A stretch of 64,000 nucleotides of DNA from CAYJAD01 sp964370015 (GCA_964370015.1 CAYJHD010000001.1:1-64000), one strand, 5' to 3'. Counted from the stretch's first letter, positions 16,683 through 25,665 are shown. The notes: generated from the sequence alone by a model not told the origin. A program made the numbers and translations.

Positions 16683-16705
16683 ATCGTTTCAGAATACGGA
16701 ATGAT
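16683..16705. promoter_or_regulatory. island operator B (shared WYL-type dyad)
   Basis: ATCGTTTC-AGAATAC-GGAATGAT, 38 bp upstream of the AAA+ start and only 3 bp past the end of the next minus-strand gene. It matches operators A, C and D in both half-sites and in the seven-base centre. Confidence 0.75.
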
Positions 16706-16708
16706 AAT

Positions 16709-17677
16709 CTATAATTTATCAAATAGATTTGTAGTTACAGATGTTATCCCTTGTGCATCCCAATCCTTATTAACATACATAGTTCGAAGCTCTAATTTGC
16801 CGTAGTCAGTTGCAATGGTTTCGCAAAGAAACTCTTCTTTCGTTGCATGTCCAGGCATAACTTCGCACACTTTAATGGTAATATTATCTTTCTTAAGACT
16901 CGAAGGCTGAAATCCAAAAATTTCATACCAATCGTTGCCACACTCAGAAGCCAAAAGTTCTTGAATAAATGTAGCGTAGGAAACAGCCTGTAACATAGGT
17001 TTTGCTGTAATCGTGAAATCCTTTTTCAGCTCCATAATGCAAATAGTAGTTCCTCCACCTCGCCCTACCCTTGCTAAAATATCAATTCCTCCGCCTGACC
17101 CTGCTGAGTATTTTAAATTTTTAGGATCTGACGCAGTAAAAGGCGTAGGCATTTGAAAACGGCAAATACCTGCAATTTTAACCGGTTGAACACCGCATAA
17201 CGCATCATTCTTTGACTTAGCATCAGTTTTTTCAAGTTCATCGAGTAAAAAAGATTCAAGCATATGCTCTTTTACACGTGGAAATTTTTCACAACTTTGA
17301 AAATGTTTCCTAAAGACTTTGGCTTCTTCGCTTAACCATAAAACTTTACCACGAGGAAAATCCTTTAGTGAGAAATATTTTTCATTTCCTTCGCTTTTAG
17401 TTACTTGCAAATAAATAGCATCATTTCCATAAACAATGTCTGCCACGTCTTGCCCACGAAATCTTAAATTAAAAGAATTCGCCTTACCCTGCGCTTTCCC
17501 AACATTCATATACAAGTGCAAAGGAGCCCATTGATGAAAATTACTCTTTATTTTTTGCATTAGCCCAATATTTTCCTTAATTTTTTGGGCATAATTAGCA
17601 TACCGACCTTTCCATTCATCATTTTGCTGTAACCAGTTGCTTGCTACTTGCCATTGCTTGAAAAAATCAGAATTCAT
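16709..17677 (-). CDS. PD-(D/E)XK nuclease-like protein
   Basis: A 322-residue protein. The core is GGIDILARV (D199) followed by TICIMELKKDF (E216-L-K218) and PMLQAVSYATF, the PD-(D/E)XK pattern; E141 in ESFLLDEL may be the first acidic residue. AAAGGAGTGAATT precedes ATG 17677. It lies 11 bp after the metallo-beta-lactamase gene, so both are expressed from operator C. A DNA- or RNA-cutting role coupled to the metallo-hydrolase is inferred. Confidence 0.7.
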   Translation of the reverse strand: MNSDFFKQWQVASNWLQQNDEWKGRYANYAQKIKENIGLMQKIKSNFHQWAPLHLYMNVGKAQGKANSFNLRFRGQDVADIVYGNDAIYLQVTKSEGNEKYFSLKDFPRGKVLWLSEEAKVFRKHFQSCEKFPRVKEHMLESFLLDELEKTDAKSKNDALCGVQPVKIAGICRFQMPTPFTASDPKNLKYSAGSGGGIDILARVGRGGGTTICIMELKKDFTITAKPMLQAVSYATFIQELLASECGNDWYEIFGFQPSSLKKDNITIKVCEVMPGHATKEEFLCETIATDYGKLELRTMYVNKDWDAQGITSVTTNLFDKL

Positions 17678-17688
17678 AATTCACTCCT

Positions 17689-18948
17689 TTATATTTCCAT
17701 CCATTGACCATTAGCCACAGAAAACACAGTATCAAAGGTTGCCATATGCTCAGGCCAAGCTTCGCCATGCACCGGCACAAGCTTAGCCCCTGTAAAGGCC
17801 GTAGCAATTTTTTGTAATATTTTCAAGGGGGCATGCCCACTCGTATGCATATGCTTAAAGCTACAAGGCGCTAAAAACTCTCTCTGAACTTTAGTACAAT
17901 CCTGCTGCAGATATCCTCCCCACAAGGAAAAAATCCAGCTATCTTTTGACGTAGGAATAACGTTTTTTGCCGCAAAATCCCTAGCTAGAGAATCACGCAC
18001 CACAATGACGCTTTTTTGCGCCTTAGCACTTTCCAAAGCCTCAGCGCCCAGAGCCACACGGTATTTTTTCAAATCTTCAATATGCGGATCTTGCCCCATC
18101 CTTTTCAAATGGCGGAGCATACTTTTTGTGATAACCACGCGTAGATGCCCACCTTCCCAATGCGGCTGAGGAATACGCTCATGATGCTGTAAAGTTCGTA
18201 AGGTGAGCATGGTGTATAAATCCACCACCAGCGTTCGCCCGCTTCGTTTACAAGCGCGGTATAAAGTCACCAATCTATCAATATTACTAGAAGATGTGCT
18301 TATGAAAATGCGCCCTTGGCTTTCCGTAAATGCCTTCGCAAACTCATGCTCAAGCTCACTTTCCGTGGGAGTTGGCTTAGCGTGTACGCCTTGCTTTGGT
18401 AAATTAGTACCTTCCAGTAAAAGCACATCAGCCTTGGGAGGATGCGCCAAAAGATTTTCTGTTAAAAATGCCTTACGTCCATGCGCTCGAATATCTCCGG
18501 AATAAAAAAGGCTTTTTCCCTCCACCTCTATATGCAAAGCATAAGCATCAAAAGCCGAATGGTCCACCAGATACGGAGTAATGGTGAAAGGGCCTAAAGA
18601 AAAAGGGCGATTGTGTGAAAAATGCTTACATGGATGCTCTAAATGCTCTCCACCAGAAAGCAGAGAAAGACGCAGTAAGGCCTCCGTATCCTTACCACAA
18701 TACACAGGCCACGTCTGCGGCAATTGTGATATCAAGCCACAATGATCCATATGCGCATGAGAAATAAACACCCCTGCCACAGGACTATGCCTATCTAAAG
18801 ATTCCGGCACTGGAGTGAGCACGCCGGAAGGAACATCCAAGGGACGTCCGGCATCCAGCAATATACGCTCCCCCGTGGAAGCCTTTACCTCTATGCACGA
18901 ACCGCCAATGGTGTCCGCCCCCCTATGAATACATACTGAAACAGCCAT
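17689..18948 (-). CDS. metallo-beta-lactamase-fold hydrolase (RNase J/beta-CASP-like)
   Basis: A 419-residue protein when started at ATG 18948, which is preceded by AAAGAGGAATGT; the in-frame ATG at 18966 lacks a ribosome binding site. Zinc motifs are clear: SHAHMDHCG (HAHMDH at 64-69), VDHSAF, YSGDIRAHGR, then late HTSGHA and VPVHGE, which are beta-CASP features of RNA/DNA nucleases such as RNase J and CPSF73. The protein is shorter than typical RNase J. It heads a two-gene operon with a PD-(D/E)XK protein under operator C. Cutting of nucleic acid is likely; cyclic-nucleotide or other phosphoester substrates remain possible. Confidence 0.8.
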   Translation of the reverse strand: MAVSVCIHRGADTIGGSCIEVKASTGERILLDAGRPLDVPSGVLTPVPESLDRHSPVAGVFISHAHMDHCGLISQLPQTWPVYCGKDTEALLRLSLLSGGEHLEHPCKHFSHNRPFSLGPFTITPYLVDHSAFDAYALHIEVEGKSLFYSGDIRAHGRKAFLTENLLAHPPKADVLLLEGTNLPKQGVHAKPTPTESELEHEFAKAFTESQGRIFISTSSSNIDRLVTLYRACKRSGRTLVVDLYTMLTLRTLQHHERIPQPHWEGGHLRVVITKSMLRHLKRMGQDPHIEDLKKYRVALGAEALESAKAQKSVIVVRDSLARDFAAKNVIPTSKDSWIFSLWGGYLQQDCTKVQREFLAPCSFKHMHTSGHAPLKILQKIATAFTGAKLVPVHGEAWPEHMATFDTVFSVANGQWMEI

Positions 18949-18966
18949 ACATTCCTCTTTATACAT

Positions 18967-19023
18967 GGTTAAAGAACACTTTTACCTAAAGAAACATAGC
19001 ATCGTTTCAAAGTACGGAATGAT
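18967..19023. promoter_or_regulatory. island operator C and adjacent dyad
   Basis: The shared dyad ATCGTTTC-AAAGTAC-GGAATGAT lies at 19001-19023, about 53 bp before the metallo-hydrolase start. A second, smaller inverted repeat (GGTTAAAG-AACA-CTTTTACC, 18967-18986, one mismatch) lies between it and the gene. This repeats the two-dyad layout of operators A and B. Confidence 0.7.
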
Positions 19024-19128
19024 AGCTAAAAAATTTATCTCCCTCCTCCTTAAAAATTGCTAAAAATCCTCTCCGTTCCGGCTTCTGGAATGACACCGTT
19101 ATACAATTTTAAAAAAAGGAGTCATCCC

Positions 19129-19536
19129 ATGAAAATTTCCATGAAAAAAGCAATGTTGACAGCCCTGCTCTGCTTTATAAATACACAAGCTCTAGCCCAA
19201 AGCCCCATGCAAGTACAAAAGACAAGTATGGCAGAAGTTAAAATTACCTCTTTACAAAATAACCTTGAAATCTATGCCATAAGTGTCAATAGGAATAATT
19301 GTATGCCCATACTTTCTTTGGATAGAGGGCAAGTTTTGAACTATGGAGATAGCTTCAACGCCATTGCCGTGGGAGAAAAAACCACTAAAACCTATTTTTC
19401 CAATGAAGTAAGCAACGAAGCCCTGCACCAAATGAACCTCTTCATTAACATGGGTGTGAAGCAATATTGCACCGTCCTTGAAATGACCATAGACAGCAGT
19501 GCTGGGCAATGGACTTTTTCTTGGGAAAACAAGTAA
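19129..19536 (+). CDS. secreted hypothetical protein
   Basis: Start ATG 19129 follows AAAAAAAGGAGTCATCCC. The 135-residue product has a Sec signal peptide, MKISMKKAMLTALLCFINTQ with cleavage likely after ALAQ (residue about 24), and then a small domain with two cysteines (NRNNCMPIL, VKQYCTVLE) that may pair in the periplasm. It is the first gene of a three-gene plus-strand group with an ankyrin protein and a small acidic protein, inside the otherwise minus-strand island. Function unknown. Confidence 0.65.
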   Translation: MKISMKKAMLTALLCFINTQALAQSPMQVQKTSMAEVKITSLQNNLEIYAISVNRNNCMPILSLDRGQVLNYGDSFNAIAVGEKTTKTYFSNEVSNEALHQMNLFINMGVKQYCTVLEMTIDSSAGQWTFSWENK

Positions 19537-19541
19537 AAAGC

Positions 19542-20756
19542 ATGAATAAAAATACACAACTGCTTTTCAAAGCCATACGTCAGGGGCGTCTTGAAAAAGT
19601 AAAAATTTTACTTATGAAAGACACAAATATAGAAGCGAGGCTTCCTAATGGATATACACCACTTCTTCATGCAATACGCTTTAAACAAGAAGAAATTGTT
19701 ACTTTTTTACTTGGGAGCGATGCTTATATAGAAGCCAGAGAAAATCGTGAATATACCGCCCTGCTCTTGGCTGTAGAAAAAAACATGCTCTCCATGGTGC
19801 AGTTGTTACTTGAACATGGCGCAGACGCTAATGCACGTAAATATTGTTATGACGGACACGATGAATGTGACCCAAGGCATTGGTCAGACTCTGCCCTCAT
19901 CATAGCTGCAAAAAAGAATAATTACCCTATTGTTAAGCTTCTTTTGGAGCATGGGGCAGATGTGAATTTATGTGAAGAATGTGAGGCGGGAGCTGCTTTG
20001 CATTATACCAGTGATCCCCAGATAGTGCGTTTACTTATTGCTTATGGTGCTGATCTTGAAGCAGTGGCTGGCTGGCTTGGAACGCCCTTAATGAGTGCTG
20101 CCTGTTGCCATAATTATGAAAAAGCAAAAATTCTTCTTGAGCACGGCGTAGATATCTATGCTGTGAATGGTGGAGAAGGAACTGCTGCTCATGTGGCAGC
20201 TAACAGTGGTTGCTTCTCTGTTCTTAAATTACTTTTGGATGCCCAGTATGACCCGCACTATGAAGTCTCACGTACCTTGAGCTTGCTATGGCATGGAAGT
20301 CTTGGCATTTCAGACAAGGACATTCATAAATTATTTAAATTACTATTAACATATGAATACAATGTAAATAAAAAATACAGAGGAACCCAGGATTTTATGA
20401 AGCTTTTGCATTGGCTTCCTCTAACGGTAGCAAAAGAAATTATTGCTTTAGGAGCTGATATTTATGCTGTAGACGATTATGGAAAAACAGCTTTTGGATA
20501 TATAGCAAATCATAGCAGAGTAAAGAATGTAAAATATCTTTTTTCTTTAGGAATTAAGATGTCCAAAGCCGACGAAAAAAGCCTCTTTTTTTGCGTTGAA
20601 CATGATCAGCTAGAGTTGCTACAAGTTTTTATAGAAAATGGTGCAAATATTCATGCTCTTAACGCGGAAGGTTGTAGCCTGGTGCAATACGCAAAAAAAC
20701 TTGAACATGAAGAAATATATACTTATTTAGAAGAGCTTAAAATCTTAAAAGGTTAA
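19542..20756 (+). CDS. ankyrin-repeat protein
   Basis: A protein of about 404 residues built of roughly ten ankyrin units: NGYTPLLHAIRFKQEEIVTFLL, then MVQLLLEHGADANAR, IVKLLLEHGADVNL, IVRLLIAYGADLEAV, AKILLEHGVDIYAV and similar units. Spacing between repeats is irregular in the second half. There is no signal peptide. I chose ATG 19542; an ATG at 19509 would overlap the secreted-protein gene and lacks a better ribosome binding site. Ankyrin proteins bind other proteins and occur in bacterial effectors and immunity proteins. The partner is unknown. Confidence 0.82.
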   Translation: MNKNTQLLFKAIRQGRLEKVKILLMKDTNIEARLPNGYTPLLHAIRFKQEEIVTFLLGSDAYIEARENREYTALLLAVEKNMLSMVQLLLEHGADANARKYCYDGHDECDPRHWSDSALIIAAKKNNYPIVKLLLEHGADVNLCEECEAGAALHYTSDPQIVRLLIAYGADLEAVAGWLGTPLMSAACCHNYEKAKILLEHGVDIYAVNGGEGTAAHVAANSGCFSVLKLLLDAQYDPHYEVSRTLSLLWHGSLGISDKDIHKLFKLLLTYEYNVNKKYRGTQDFMKLLHWLPLTVAKEIIALGADIYAVDDYGKTAFGYIANHSRVKNVKYLFSLGIKMSKADEKSLFFCVEHDQLELLQVFIENGANIHALNAEGCSLVQYAKKLEHEEIYTYLEELKILKG

Positions 20757-20761
20757 ACAAA

Positions 20762-21016
20762 ATGAAGAAAATAGATTTTACTACCGGAAGAAAAATTTCT
20801 TCACCTGATGTAAATATGACTTCCGCTGAGCAAACGCCAAGTGCTGAAGAATTTATCTTTGATGAAACTGACTTTGATTTGCCTGCCTTTCTTTCTCAAC
20901 ATACCTATGGCAATGAACAACCATTTCCACCTATTCAAAAATATCGTGGCCAAGTCTACGAAAAAAAGGCTTTTGCGGAAATGATGCAGAAATATTTTAA
21001 TAGGAATAAGGGGTGA
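20762..21016 (+). CDS. 84-residue small acidic protein
   Basis: It starts 5 bp after the ankyrin gene. Sequence features are a central acidic FDETDFDLPAFL and a basic C-terminus MMQKYFNRNKG; residues 1-40 look disordered. It may be a partner or substrate of the ankyrin protein, as suggested by gene coupling only. Confidence 0.5.
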   Translation: MKKIDFTTGRKISSPDVNMTSAEQTPSAEEFIFDETDFDLPAFLSQHTYGNEQPFPPIQKYRGQVYEKKAFAEMMQKYFNRNKG

Positions 21017-21181
21017 GTGAAATGAGTGCCCTTGTGTAGTTTCACATCATCCCATGAACAATTATATTGCTTTATTAATTGTTACAAATAAGTCATCTAA
21101 TTTTTAAGTCTCATTTAATAACGTTTTATTTAATAATGTTTTATTTAAACTGGGTGACATCACATGCACATAAGGCGTGGT

Positions 21182-22903
21182 TTATTGGCGATGACTGCTT
21201 GCTAAAAGTTGGTGCATAGCTTCCCCATGCTGTTTAGCAAGGTTTTCATTCCAGACATTATTATTCTCTTCAGAAAGTTTAAACATAAGTAATAATTTAA
21301 TACTTTCGAGACTTTGCTCGTTTTTCAGTCTATCTTGTAGGCGTCCAAATTTTGTATTTATGGCATCATTACCTTGTGCAGAATTGAAGCTAGCTGAAAT
21401 CATAGCTAAGTTACCAAAGAAATGAACTTGGTCTCCAAATGAACCAGAAGATTGTGGATGCAAATGCTCAATGGAACGATTTTCCTTGAAAGAGTAATTT
21501 TTAATAGCTTTAAACTCATCTTTGTTAAATTTGAATTCATGCCTAGCAATATTTACCTTAATTGGCTCTTTTCCACTGCTCCATTTTTTATCAACACATA
21601 TTTCCCACAAAAGATAATCAAGCTTCCAAAACCAGTACCTTTCAATTTTTCCATAGCACATATCAACAAGTATTGGGAGGGGGCGATTATCAATTTCTTT
21701 AAGATGTTCGAGAGTTAAATCTCCTCCTTCTGACTTTTCATAAGCCTTCAGCACCCATTCTTGGCTTGCAAAAGAACTCACACCAAGCATACTTTGATAC
21801 TGTAATAATTTTCTTTTATTTATGTCTTCGTATTCTGATTCTTCACTATTGTCTTGTGATTTAAGATTAAAACCATTTTCTGTAATATAAATAATATTGC
21901 CATCTAACCATTTTCTGTACTTTTTCATTTTACTAATGAAATATTCTCCAAAAAAACACCTATTATCTATATTTTTTTTAAAAATTTCTATAAGTTTATA
22001 TTGATCCAAAGAAACCTTATCTCCTTTAAACAAAAAATCTGTATAAATTCTAAGAGCATGCAGGATAAAAGTAGACTCAGAAACAATAGCTCGAGTTGTA
22101 CTTTTTGGGCTTTTTTCAGTTGGCTCACTATACATGATATTTTCATCATCGCATTTTAATATATCTATAAAACTTTTTTTATCAGTGCATTGATTATTAT
22201 TTTCAGAAATATTATCTTGAGAATATTTTTTTGAAAAATCTATAATCTTATTAAATTTAACTGCATGTTCTTGAAAATATTTCCCTTTTATAATGTCTTG
22301 AGGTTCTAACTGTCTTCCCGTAGCATTGATACGCTCAAAATGTCTATTTAGCTCATGAGGAGTATAGTTAGGATCAAGCTCTGAGCACAAAAATGTTGCT
22401 TGTGCTCGTACAAATGCAAAAAATTCACTTTTTTTGTTAATATTTTCAATAAAAGAATTAAAAGCATTAACAAACTTCCTAGTTTTCATATTTTTAATTT
22501 CATCAAATTTATTTTCAACAATATATTCTATATCTGTTGTGTCATGCTCTCTGCCTACATATTCCATTCGCAGTTCTTTATCATTATTAAACAGAAAATC
22601 ATCAAATTTTGGAGTTTCACCTTCCGCCAAGGCAGCAAAAAGAGTTAAAAATGTCAAACGTTGTTGCCCATCAACAATTTCCCAAACTTTCGCGTCTTCG
22701 CGCTTAACAATTGTTATTATACCTATATAGTAGGGGGTATCTTTCGCTTTTACCGACGCTTTATACAAATCGTCTAACAATTGATTTATCTGCTTTTCAT
22801 CCCATACAAAAAGACGTTGATAAATAGGAATACGATATCGTATACTCTTATTAATATCTTCAGACAATGACGCTATTGTATATGAATTATTATTTTGGAT
22901 CAT
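21182..22903 (-). CDS. DUF262-DUF1524 (GmrSD-type) restriction protein
   Basis: A 573-residue protein. The N-terminal DUF262 (GmrS-like) domain shows RIPIYQRLFVWDEKQI, YYIGIITIV and the VDGQQRLTFL motif. The C-terminus has RSIEHLHPQSSGSFGDQ followed by FFGNLAMISASFNSAQG, the HNH-like EHxxPQ...GN...N pattern of DUF1524/GmrD. Such proteins are type IV restriction enzymes that cut modified DNA using NTP. It overlaps the second DUF262 gene by 14 bp. Codon use is AT-rich, as in other island genes. Confidence 0.85.
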   Translation of the reverse strand: MIQNNNSYTIASLSEDINKSIRYRIPIYQRLFVWDEKQINQLLDDLYKASVKAKDTPYYIGIITIVKREDAKVWEIVDGQQRLTFLTLFAALAEGETPKFDDFLFNNDKELRMEYVGREHDTTDIEYIVENKFDEIKNMKTRKFVNAFNSFIENINKKSEFFAFVRAQATFLCSELDPNYTPHELNRHFERINATGRQLEPQDIIKGKYFQEHAVKFNKIIDFSKKYSQDNISENNNQCTDKKSFIDILKCDDENIMYSEPTEKSPKSTTRAIVSESTFILHALRIYTDFLFKGDKVSLDQYKLIEIFKKNIDNRCFFGEYFISKMKKYRKWLDGNIIYITENGFNLKSQDNSEESEYEDINKRKLLQYQSMLGVSSFASQEWVLKAYEKSEGGDLTLEHLKEIDNRPLPILVDMCYGKIERYWFWKLDYLLWEICVDKKWSSGKEPIKVNIARHEFKFNKDEFKAIKNYSFKENRSIEHLHPQSSGSFGDQVHFFGNLAMISASFNSAQGNDAINTKFGRLQDRLKNEQSLESIKLLLMFKLSEENNNVWNENLAKQHGEAMHQLLASSHRQ

Positions 22904-24218
22904 TTTTTGGCTCCAAATTTAATATTTTAGCATAATTTTCCACTGGTAAAATATGCTTATTAGGCAAGCATGTAAATAATTCGTGTAAACTCCTCAAGTA
23001 ATTTTCTCGCACCCCCTCTGTATTTTCAGAAATATAACGATATTCCAATTTCAAACAGTGTACAAAGAGTACGCTTGGATTTGTAGAGGTATCAATAATT
23101 TGAACAAGATCTTGGAAAACATTTTGAGTATGAATAAAATCCTTCCGAACATAATTTTCATTACGTAATTCTGAAATTCTGTAAGCAATACAAAATAAAG
23201 CCTCAGAAAGATAATACTCACCAAATTTTAAATAAAATAAAAATGTAATAGCTTTAATAGCATTACAAAGAACACCATTACTATGATTACGTAACTTTTT
23301 TTCTAGTTCTTTAATATCTTCAAAGTTTTCAAAAATATCTAATCTTAGCCTATGCTCATCAACAAATTCAAAAAAATCTATTCCACCATTAAAAATGGAA
23401 TTATATTGCGTAAGAGTTGGTGCTACAGATATATTATCCATAATGCTATATTTTACAGAATAATGTTCAAATAGAAGGCGTCTTCCGTACTTATCTGGCT
23501 CAACATATGGCTTATCTTTGTAACTCCAATTACGCAATCTATACAGCATATAGTTAAGCAATTCTTCCTGTCTGTTTTCATCCATTAAATTCCACTTACT
23601 CGCTATAAGACCAGATAAGTGATCAGGAACATAGCGTAAATGATGCGTTTTTAATAAATCATAGTCAGAAAGCTGCTTACCTGTTGCATTTGTAGCATTA
23701 AAAAATCTATACGCGAGATCTTCTGGCTCATCATTCGGAATAGTCACAAGGCAAACTTTAATTTCATCTAAAAAAAACTGTAAAACTTTGTCTTTTCCAA
23801 GAAACCACATTTCAATTGTTTTTAAAGCTCTAATAATATATCCTATATGCTCTTTTGATATATTTTCAGTTTCTGATATATCACTTTGTAACAATGGTAC
23901 ACATTCATCCCCTTTCTCATTGCTAATGTAGATTAAAATTGAAAGAGTTATTAGTCTTTGTTGCCCATCAATAATGGAAAGTTCATCTTTTTCTCCCTGT
24001 TTTACAATAATAGTCCCCAGATGAAATGATGCGTTACTAGCATTTTTATGATTATAAATATCATCTAGCAAAGCAACAATATTTTCACTACGCCAACAAT
24101 ATCCTCGTTGATAGGCAGGAATACTAAGAGTTTTGAGAAGTAGCTTTTTTAATAATATGGTATCACAGGAAACTTGACTAGGATTTGAGTTATTAGATAA
24201 AGAAATTTGATTTGACAT
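22890..24218 (-). CDS. DUF262-only protein (GmrS-like partner)
   Basis: A 442-residue protein starting at ATG 24218, supported by TTAGGAGTGGCT; an upstream ATG at 24236 has no ribosome binding site. DUF262 features: SIPAYQRGYCWRSENIV, FHLGTIIVKQ and IIDGQQRLITLS. A second FFNATNATGKQLSDYDLLK motif also fits DUF262. No HNH motif is seen, so it likely supplies nucleotide sensing while its neighbour supplies the nuclease. The two DUF262 genes overlap and probably make one two-subunit restriction system. Confidence 0.8.
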   Translation of the reverse strand: MSNQISLSNNSNPSQVSCDTILLKKLLLKTLSIPAYQRGYCWRSENIVALLDDIYNHKNASNASFHLGTIIVKQGEKDELSIIDGQQRLITLSILIYISNEKGDECVPLLQSDISETENISKEHIGYIIRALKTIEMWFLGKDKVLQFFLDEIKVCLVTIPNDEPEDLAYRFFNATNATGKQLSDYDLLKTHHLRYVPDHLSGLIASKWNLMDENRQEELLNYMLYRLRNWSYKDKPYVEPDKYGRRLLFEHYSVKYSIMDNISVAPTLTQYNSIFNGGIDFFEFVDEHRLRLDIFENFEDIKELEKKLRNHSNGVLCNAIKAITFLFYLKFGEYYLSEALFCIAYRISELRNENYVRKDFIHTQNVFQDLVQIIDTSTNPSVLFVHCLKLEYRYISENTEGVRENYLRSLHELFTCLPNKHILPVENYAKILNLEPKNDPK

Positions 24219-24250
24219 AGCCACTCCTAAAATCATAACAATAGAATGTA

Positions 24251-24544
24251 TTATCGTGGAAATTTTGGCCTATACAAAACGTCCGGTACTGTCAGCACCA
24301 AGCACATATTCACACCATCTCCATCCCAAGTAAGCCGCTCTCTGTGGCGTGCTTCCTCAAGTTCACGTTCCCTATGTGCTTTACGCACGGCATCACTCAA
24401 GGACTCTACTCTAAGAGGATTTCTATAGGGGCAGGTCATAAAAGCTTCGTTTGAAACATATGCCCTTTGTTGTTTACGAAAAGCCTTATGTCCATTATTA
24501 CCAGCGAGAAAAATCCCCATAAGGTTGCGCAATATTTTTAGCAC
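24251..24544 (-). CDS. 97-residue hypothetical protein
   Basis: The start is GTG 24544, placed just after AAAGGGGGGACT. The protein is basic, with a central coiled stretch VRKAHRERELEEARHRERL. It lies 16 bp after WYL regulator 2 and 32 bp before the DUF262 pair, so it is probably part of one operon running from the regulator to the restriction genes. Function unknown. Confidence 0.55.
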   Translation of the reverse strand: MLKILRNLMGIFLAGNNGHKAFRKQQRAYVSNEAFMTCPYRNPLRVESLSDAVRKAHRERELEEARHRERLTWDGDGVNMCLVLTVPDVLYRPKFPR

Positions 24545-24560
24545 AGTCCCCCCTTTTTCT

Positions 24561-25571
24561 TTAGTAGCTCTGTGCTAGCATAGTGACTTGTTTTTTCAGC
24601 TCATCCCGCAGCCAATGCGGTTCCAGCACCTTAGCTTTAGCCCCAAAGCTGAACACCCAAGACACAATTTCCGGTGGGCTTTGAGCGTCAAAATCTAACA
24701 TCAACGAGCCATCATCTTGCACGGTCATACTTTGTCTATTGCTCCACACCCTATCGTAAATGTAGGCTGCCGTTTCTGCCGCAAAGAGGATGCGTACTCT
24801 AAAAGAATCCCCCTGCATAATGCCAAAGGGGCCTACCTTTGTACTCTCTTGAGCATAAGGCGGTTCTGAAATATGACTAGCATCAAGCTCCGTCATCTGT
24901 ACCTCTTGGCAACGTTGTAAATACAACGATAGTGCATTATCATATTTAGGTTGTGCAGGATGAGCCTCATCCACTTCCCAGCCATGAAAAGAAAGACTCT
25001 CTCTAAAAGAAATAAGTCTCTTGGGCGCAAAGGCAAATGTTCTGGCAGGCTTGGAAGGGCTACGCTTATAGGTCACCATACATACTTTTTGCTTTTGCGT
25101 TGCTTGCAATAAGATGCTGTACTGCTTTTCATAAGACGCATAATCAATATAGCCCTTATGGAAGTTTTTGGCCGCTGCAGCAAAAGGAGAGAGCAAAGGA
25201 GACTCCGGTTTTTCTGCAGTTTGCGATGGGGCATCTCCTAAAAAAGCATTCATCCCTTTAGGCAGCATCTGCAAAAACAGATTCCGACAAAGATTGAGCT
25301 GCATAAGCTCCTTAACCCCAAGATTCAAATCGAGCATGGGCATGGGAGCAAAACGATGATAATGTTCCTTCCCCTTAACTAAAGGCGTATCCAGCTTGCC
25401 ATATCCCGAAGCCTCTAATTGCAGTAAAAGACGTGATACTGTCTGCTTAGAGCATTCCAAAATGCGCGCTAGCTCCGTTAAAGATGTATAGCTTTCCCCT
25501 TGCACCATGAAAAATGTGTACAGGGCTAAAAGCTTTTCACCGGGGCTTTTTTCAGATTTCTTCACTGGCAT
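24561..25571 (-). CDS. WYL-domain transcriptional regulator 2
   Basis: A 336-residue homologue of regulator 1. The N-terminal winged helix is LLALYTFFMVQGESYTSL and ARILECSKQTVSRLLLQL; the WYL domain has VTYKRSPSK and FAFAPKRLISFRESLSFHGW; the C-terminus ends EPHWLRDELKKQ. AGGAAGGAAAAAAT precedes ATG 25571. A perfect copy of the shared dyad lies 72 bp upstream, so it probably represses itself and the downstream DUF262 restriction pair, as reported for BrxR/CapW-type regulators of defence operons. Confidence 0.85.
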   Translation of the reverse strand: MPVKKSEKSPGEKLLALYTFFMVQGESYTSLTELARILECSKQTVSRLLLQLEASGYGKLDTPLVKGKEHYHRFAPMPMLDLNLGVKELMQLNLCRNLFLQMLPKGMNAFLGDAPSQTAEKPESPLLSPFAAAAKNFHKGYIDYASYEKQYSILLQATQKQKVCMVTYKRSPSKPARTFAFAPKRLISFRESLSFHGWEVDEAHPAQPKYDNALSLYLQRCQEVQMTELDASHISEPPYAQESTKVGPFGIMQGDSFRVRILFAAETAAYIYDRVWSNRQSMTVQDDGSLMLDFDAQSPPEIVSWVFSFGAKAKVLEPHWLRDELKKQVTMLAQSY

Positions 25572-25642
25572 ATTTTTTCCTTCCTATTGCATTACTAGGT
25601 AAAACCTTCTAATTTTTCGGCAGGGGTAAAATATATATAAAC

Positions 25643-25665
25643 ATCGTTCCAAAATACGGAACGAT
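25643..25665. promoter_or_regulatory. island operator D (perfect dyad)
   Basis: ATCGTTCC-AAAATAC-GGAACGAT, a perfect 8-bp inverted repeat with a seven-base centre. It is the most symmetric of the four copies and lies in front of a WYL regulator, which points to that regulator as the binding protein. An AT-rich tract with a likely minus-strand -10 follows at 25630-25642. Confidence 0.8.
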
